Shown here: positions 58,758 through 64,000 of the stretch, piece by piece
Numbering within the stretch: position 1 is the first letter of the stretch
Layout: each line of letters starts with the position of its first letter
From: Taenia hydatigena
Taxonomy: Eukaryota; Platyhelminthes; Cestoda; Cyclophyllidea; Taeniidae
Length of the DNA stretch: 64,000 nucleotides
NCBI GenBank assembly: GCA_036345935.2
Contig: JADWOT020000007.1
Span: 2,430,385-2,494,384, forward strand
Direction of reading: 5' to 3'
Program-made: the position numbers and the translations under genes
Notes under the pieces: model-generated
The model's input: the letters and a program-made list of their open reading frames with translations, nothing else
Told to the model about the DNA's origin: nothing
Databases searched by the model: none

Positions 58758-60970
58758 GATGATTTGTCCTTTCCGCCGTGGTTACCCAGATTCGCTTACA
58801 GGTGGGCATTGATAGGCTGATTATCTCTCGATCTTGTGGCGAGTGATAATGCTGATCGTCAAAAATCCAGGTGATAATCGGCGAGATATTGTTGCTTATT
58901 TGCGCATTCGTCTAGAAAACACTGGAAACAAAAGTACGCGCGTCACCTAAGTTCACTGATTGATGCAGGCTTAAACAATAGGCTTCAGGTGAAATTTGAC
59001 CTTCATCGAAAGACGCCAGCATGGTAGGATCGACAACACTGTTTTGTTTTAAAACATTAAGTCTGCAACCGCAGAATGAGCAACACCTTTTTGTTTGGAA
59101 GCGTTATAATCATTCAAGCATTTTGTATTTACAAAATTGGCAAAGAAATGCTATAGATAATCGAAAAGTTGGAACAAAACAAGTAATGTGATGTGTGAAC
59201 ACAAATTGTAAACATCTCTACGAAAGGTAAAAAAGGATGGTAGTGAGTAGGTGAGAAGAGCACACTGAATGCTAATCAAGAACTAGACATTTTGGGGAGC
59301 GAAATAAGAGGGAAGGGTGTAATTTATGGGAAAAATAATGTTATGTGGGAATGACGAAGAGTAATGCCAAGTGTGTTGAAAGTTGCTAAGCGGCACTGCA
59401 GAACCGATGCGATGCAGCGCGTGTGCCTTCGAGCTCAATTCACGCGTGATCCCGGTTTCACCACTCGCCCGTGGACCGACAAATTCACTGTCACCCTTGT
59501 TACAGTCACCAATCCATCTAACCGCAGCCAGGTAGTTGTTACACAATATCTTTCCTCATGCTATACGTCAAAACTTAGTCAAGGCTTAAAACAGACCATT
59601 GGTATCGCAATTTGAAGGTAACAGGGAGGCACAATTAATGTAATTTTTGATGGCGGAAAGGCTTCCATTTATAGTGCGAATTTTTTCAAAAGCGATCTGA
59701 TTAAATGTTATGACAACTCCATGGCACGTTAACGAAGATATTCATCATCATAAATTACCTGTGCCCTAATTAACTTCACCTAAGTGTCTGAGTTTGTCGG
59801 TAATTACCAGCTTTGCTGTTTACGAACTGCTATTCCCCGACTTATACTAAGTTGTAAGTTACATACTCGTTTTCCAAGAGTTCAAGTACATTACATCAAG
59901 CATACTTCTTTGCCTGTTTTTATAGCGAGCGCCGTACGACCGTAAGGGAAAGGGCATTTGCGGACGAAAGCTAATTTGTCTAGTAACCTAGGAAAAGGTT
60001 GCTATTTAAAAACTAAGTCAAGAACACGAAACTTAGGCAAAAGAGTAAAATCCAAGTTACTGGCTCGTCTCCCATATTCAAAAGTAGCACTTGCCGCTGA
60101 ACACTTGCCAGCTTTCGTTGGGAACAAGTCGCCGATGTGACAAACACCTCTGGCTGTGTCGCCTCTCGTAAGCTCCCATGTTAGACTGGAAAATCGCTCG
60201 TACCTCCTTTAGCGAATGCTGAGGATAGCAAAAGGAATCGACAGCAAAACAAACTGAGCAGAAAACCGCAGAGTCTTATCCCTTCGTCCTCAAACGCGTT
60301 CCTTAGTCATTATAAGACCTAGATGGAGTGAAGTCGCCTGTTTAATCAAGCATCTTACTTGTGTTCGAAGTTAAAGACCGGTGCAGATAGTTTGCAGGTA
60401 TTTGTTAAAGGCCCAATTCGGTGCAATGGGTTCAATTTAACATTGACGCAAAATAACTTCGTGATTTGCAATCTGGCTCTTAGTGCTAGAGAATATCAAA
60501 CTAATTCTGTCATAACTCGGGGAACACAGGTTATAACGGACTTGTGCGTTGAATATATTGCGTTTGCGTTCCTTCGTATCAGGTGGACGATTTAGACAGC
60601 AGAGGCTAAAGGACAGAGAATCAGAAGGAGAGATTGGACTTGTTGCGCTGATGTCCTGGCCCATGTACCTAGCTGATATTTTGGTAGTTGGCTTCTCAAG
60701 AAGGTCAATAATTTCGGTGTTACAATGGAAAGATCTTGCAAATCTCATCGTTAATAAAAAGTGGAAAGAACTGACGAAGCGTGTTGCCGCAAATCGCCTT
60801 TACATTTGTGGAGAAGGTGTAATGAATTGTTAATTGACAGATGATTGATGGACGGACGGAGTGGTATTCGAGGTGACATGATCGGTGACGAGCAAAAGGA
60901 AGAAGCAAAGTGGCATGGTCAGCGTTATTGGCGATGGCTATAGCGATTGGTGCTGATGGTTTATTGCATA
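58758..60970. other. No gene seen
   Basis: Open frames at 59283-59615 and 60437-60833 exist on both strands. None has a recognisable domain. Confidence 0.4.
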
Positions 60971-61546
60971 GCGGTAGAACATCCAGCGCTTTTAACGAAA
61001 ACCAAGGTGCACGAGGAGTGCCGCTTCCATGTGACCACATACCAACTTACCCGTCTTTTCAAGTGGCAGAGTTATAATGTAAGCCGGTGGGTAATCACGT
61101 AATTACTTGCCGTTTGAGGCTATCTTATCAGACTGGTGGCGGTCCATCACAAAATGGACCCATTCACAAGACTATAAGCTGCAACAAAGAGCGAACAACA
61201 TAGAAATGTGACACTTTTAGGACATTTTCATGAGGATAACAATAAGACCGGCGACTACGCCCCAGCACTGTATGCTCAGTGTGCAAGGGTGGAGCTCTCA
61301 GCATTTACATGTTGCCAGACAGCCATTCAGCGCTGCGACACCTAGGTTTGAGAGGGTCGCTCTTCTTCCGCTGCAAAGCAACACAATCGATAGTTGGTTT
61401 CCAGTGCTGACAATGGCCCACGTCGAGGCGAAGGCACTTTACTAACTAAAAGGTCATTCAGCTCTACGTACATATTGATCAGAACGAGAGCATAAACCAG
61501 AATAGCGGGAAGCTAAGATGAGCCTATTTACAGTTTTGATGGGCAG
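60971..61546 (-). repeat. Repeat family D copy 2, inverted
   Basis: Minus-strand counterpart of 17709-18322, about 576 bp with small indels. It keeps LPIKTVNRLI at its start and KLVCGHMEAALLVHLGFR followed by TAA near its end. The middle has stops in every frame I followed. Neither end shows terminal repeats or a poly(A) tail. Confidence 0.62.
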
Positions 61547-62096
61547 CATAACCGTATTGTTTTCCGAGTTCTAAACCAAACTATCCGCCGCTTTTTTAGA
61601 CTAAGTCGTCGATTTGCATTTATTACAGAAAACTACTTTACGCCATATATAAGTTCTTTAAGCATATTCCAAACCCTTATGCACAGACATTGAAAAGCTT
61701 GGTACAATATGAGCAGAACCAACTCATAACATAATAAAGTTTGGCACACGGGACAGGAATGTTAGACATAACCCTTGGGTTCAGCATTTAAGTGCAAAGT
61801 AATGCTGGAGTGTATGAACATCGCAAACAAAATTGAGCTGGATTGACTTTGTGTCACAAGAGTCTTTTGAAGGCTGCGAATCCTGTTGCTTTATTCCATT
61901 TAACGTGCTGCTGCTATTTATACAAATTAAGTAGTAGGTAAATTACATACCGTTTCCAAGTTGGTAGAAGCAGCAGCCAATAACGCTAAAGAAAAATTCT
62001 TATTTACGAAACAAAGCAAAGTAGTGTAAATCGTACGAGAGCATCCTTCAAATGCGGATCACTTATTTGTGCGTTTCGGTCCACCTTCGACTGCGT

Positions 62097-62588
62097 TTAG
62101 TCTGAGAAGGCAAAAATTGCGGTTGCATTGGTGAGAAGTAAACACATCGGGCTCATGTGACCGGATTGTAAAGCTGCATTAAATTTGCACAATAAGACAA
62201 CTAACATGGCTAGCGAAACCCATTCGTCGCGGTGATCTTCTGTGGCACATAACCCATACATTAGGTGACTGGGATGCAAGTTTTTCATGCCTTTAAAATC
62301 TACTTGCCGTACAGCGTGTGATAACGAGAAGCATGCCAATGCATCGATGGTGTAAAATGGAGTGAGCCAGATCAGCAAATCTGTTGCATAAGGCCTGCTT
62401 AACCTAGCCATACTTCTCTTGATATCACGCAGCACCATGTCATGCTTCACGTGTACATAGGTGGGATTCGCCCGCCCTCCAAGTCCATTTGACACAACGG
62501 TATGCCTAAGGAATAGTAAGCTTCCAACTACTAAATGTTCACCACTTTCACGTCCAAATGTTCTGCGCAAACGAAGTAGTAATTTCAC
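62097..62588 (-). other. 163-codon open frame, probably chance
   Basis: One of the two longest open frames in the window: MKLLLRLRRTFGRESGEHLV, hydrophobic stretches, ends FAFSD. No domain recognised and no splice context. In 64 kb of this composition a frame of this size is expected about once or twice by chance. Listed because it cannot be excluded. Confidence 0.15.
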
Positions 62589-62862
62589 GTAATGTTTGCA
62601 TCGCCAGGTCTTTGCGCGATGGTCTTTGGCCCGCTTACTCGTATATCTGCTGCATCATTTCTCGCATTCGGGAACGTTGATTAAGTGCAAATGCTAGAGG
62701 CTTATTTGGAAATTTATGAAAAGTTGCATCCTCCCACTGGTGATTTGCCATTAAAGGTGCTGTATTCGCGCACATCCAAACGCTTTAGGCAAATTCAGAG
62801 CTACCGGGCTGTGCCATAAAGTGATGTGACTGCTCGTAACCTGAGTGGAGAAATCCACAACT

Positions 62863-62933
62863 TGGGACGCCTTGGTTCGAATCCGAACTCCCTTGCATGC
62901 AAGGTGAGCAATTTACTACTAAACTACATATTC
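62863..62933 (-). pseudogene. Decayed tRNA-Ala(TGC)-like copy
   Basis: Minus strand. ATGTAGTTTAGTAGTAAATTG aligns with the Ala D-arm (GTAGCTCAGTGGTAGAGCG), and CTTGCATGCAAG matches its anticodon arm, with TGC. T-arm TTCGG-ATTCGAA-CCAAG is partly paired. The acceptor strands do not pair. A relic, not a gene. Confidence 0.42.
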
Positions 62934-64000
62934 GAAATTATTTTTGACTCAATTTACTTTCGTAAAATCTAGAATTTGAAAAGCCAAGGATTTACTTCGC
63001 ATTTGGAGCTTCTGTCTGTACAGGTGTAGTGTAGCCAAGGCCCTGGGTCCAGAACTGTGTTCGGAGACGAGAATCATTTTAAATTTAAATCACAGTCTTT
63101 GATCGCTAAACATCAGTTGAAAGCATCGAGCATCCATTACACTTAGCAGCGATAACCGACACACACTAGATAAATTAATTGCTATGCAAACAAAAACATT
63201 TTGTAGAGGTAATGTGACCGTCTTTTATGCTGAATAGTGTATCTGCGTGCACAGAATCACGCAATTCGTGATTTTTATGTGGTCGGACTGCATCAATGAA
63301 TTTACCTATTGAATGCAGCCATGGAGAGTAACATCGATTGGCTTGACTCTACACAAGGAATAATTTCTGCTATTAGACTTCATGCGCACCATTAGTCTAA
63401 ATTTCATGTTAGAGGTTAAAGAGTCCACTTTTTAAACTCGAATCAAAGTCGTCTCATTATGCCTGAGAATCCTCCATATCGGCATTCTACGTAAGAAGTC
63501 GAAACTAATTTAAGCCTTGTTATTTTTATGTAATCTTCCCAAATTTGTGCCAATTAGCACTAACCGTTGCCTTTGCACTGAAGCTGATGGTAAGCTCAGG
63601 TTCGAACGGTAGTTGGTATCTTCGTCACCTGTTAAAGCGTAAATGTGATCCGACTTCCGTTGGGCAGTTGTTTGTTGTTACAATACGTCTAACAAATCGT
63701 ATTCAATAATAAGCTGACGAACTTGCAAATTCTAGAGCCCCAAAATCCATGCGCACGAGCATTTGAAGCAAACAAGTAGAAAACTGCTCCAATCCTCAAA
63801 TCTTATTGCCTACTTGGTCTAATACATCGCCAAAATGCCTGAGGAGGGGTGCTGATTATTATTTATCGCAGAAGCGGTAAACAATTGTCGCAATAAGATT
63901 AGCGCATCCATCATGGCATAAGCACGTGTTCCTAATCATTTATGCGGTCTTTGCCATCAGGTAAGTAATTGAGTTGCTTTTGACAACGGATGGAAGGTTG
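62934..64000. other. No gene seen
   Basis: AT-rich sequence. A B-box-like GGTTCGAAC at 63600 has no tRNA around it. Confidence 0.45.

Noticed and set aside
1..64000. CRISPR arrays, bacterial operons, prophage or insertion sequences
   Set aside because: No regularly spaced direct repeats, no prokaryotic gene packing, and clear spliceosomal introns.

Overview
This is a eukaryotic, metazoan-type window. Genes are split by GT-AG introns, tRNAs are dispersed singly, there is a 5S rRNA-like gene, and most of the 64 kb is unique-looking or decayed repetitive DNA at moderate GC. I see no operons, no bacterial gene spacing and no long ORF that stands out from chance. The one gene I recognise, a DUR3/SSS-type transporter, occurs in many invertebrates, fungi and plants. 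A flatworm (tapeworm-like) genome is my best guess, but the sequence does not prove it. A run of 100 N at 22887-22986 marks an assembly gap.

The main result is a split gene on the minus strand, 45629-56283. No single ORF reveals it; I assembled it by eye from 11 short exons. In order they encode the helices and signature blocks of a urea/solute symporter of the sodium:solute symporter family (DUR3-like). Splice phases agree at every junction except inside one exon, where about one base is missing. That is either a real frameshift or a sequencing error. The exon carrying the initiator Met was not found, and a polyadenylation signal lies 35 bp after the stop codon.

Layout: 1-9830 is gene-poor and holds a tRNA-Ser(CGA)-like gene, repeat copies, a perfect 11-bp hairpin and a weak FGF-like exon candidate. 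9832-20308 holds a 5S-spacer repeat, a tandem duplication, tRNA-Trp(CCA), a homeobox-like fragment, repeat copies and the best tRNA in the window, Pro(CGG). 20309-45588 holds a second copy of repeat family A, the gap, a 5S rRNA-like gene, a Slit-like cysteine-rich exon candidate and other isolated exon candidates. 45589-56283 is the transporter gene. 56284-64000 holds decayed tRNA copies (Ser, Pro, Arg, Ala) and an inverted copy of repeat family D.

Four dispersed repeat families are visible by comparing the window with itself: A (three copies of about 176 bp with TG...CA ends), B (5S rRNA plus downstream spacer, three copies), C (two copies of about 195 bp) and D (two copies of about 600 bp in opposite orientation that share the end of an open reading frame). 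These copies, and the number of tRNA-like relics, suggest much of the window is retroelement-derived or retroposed sequence.
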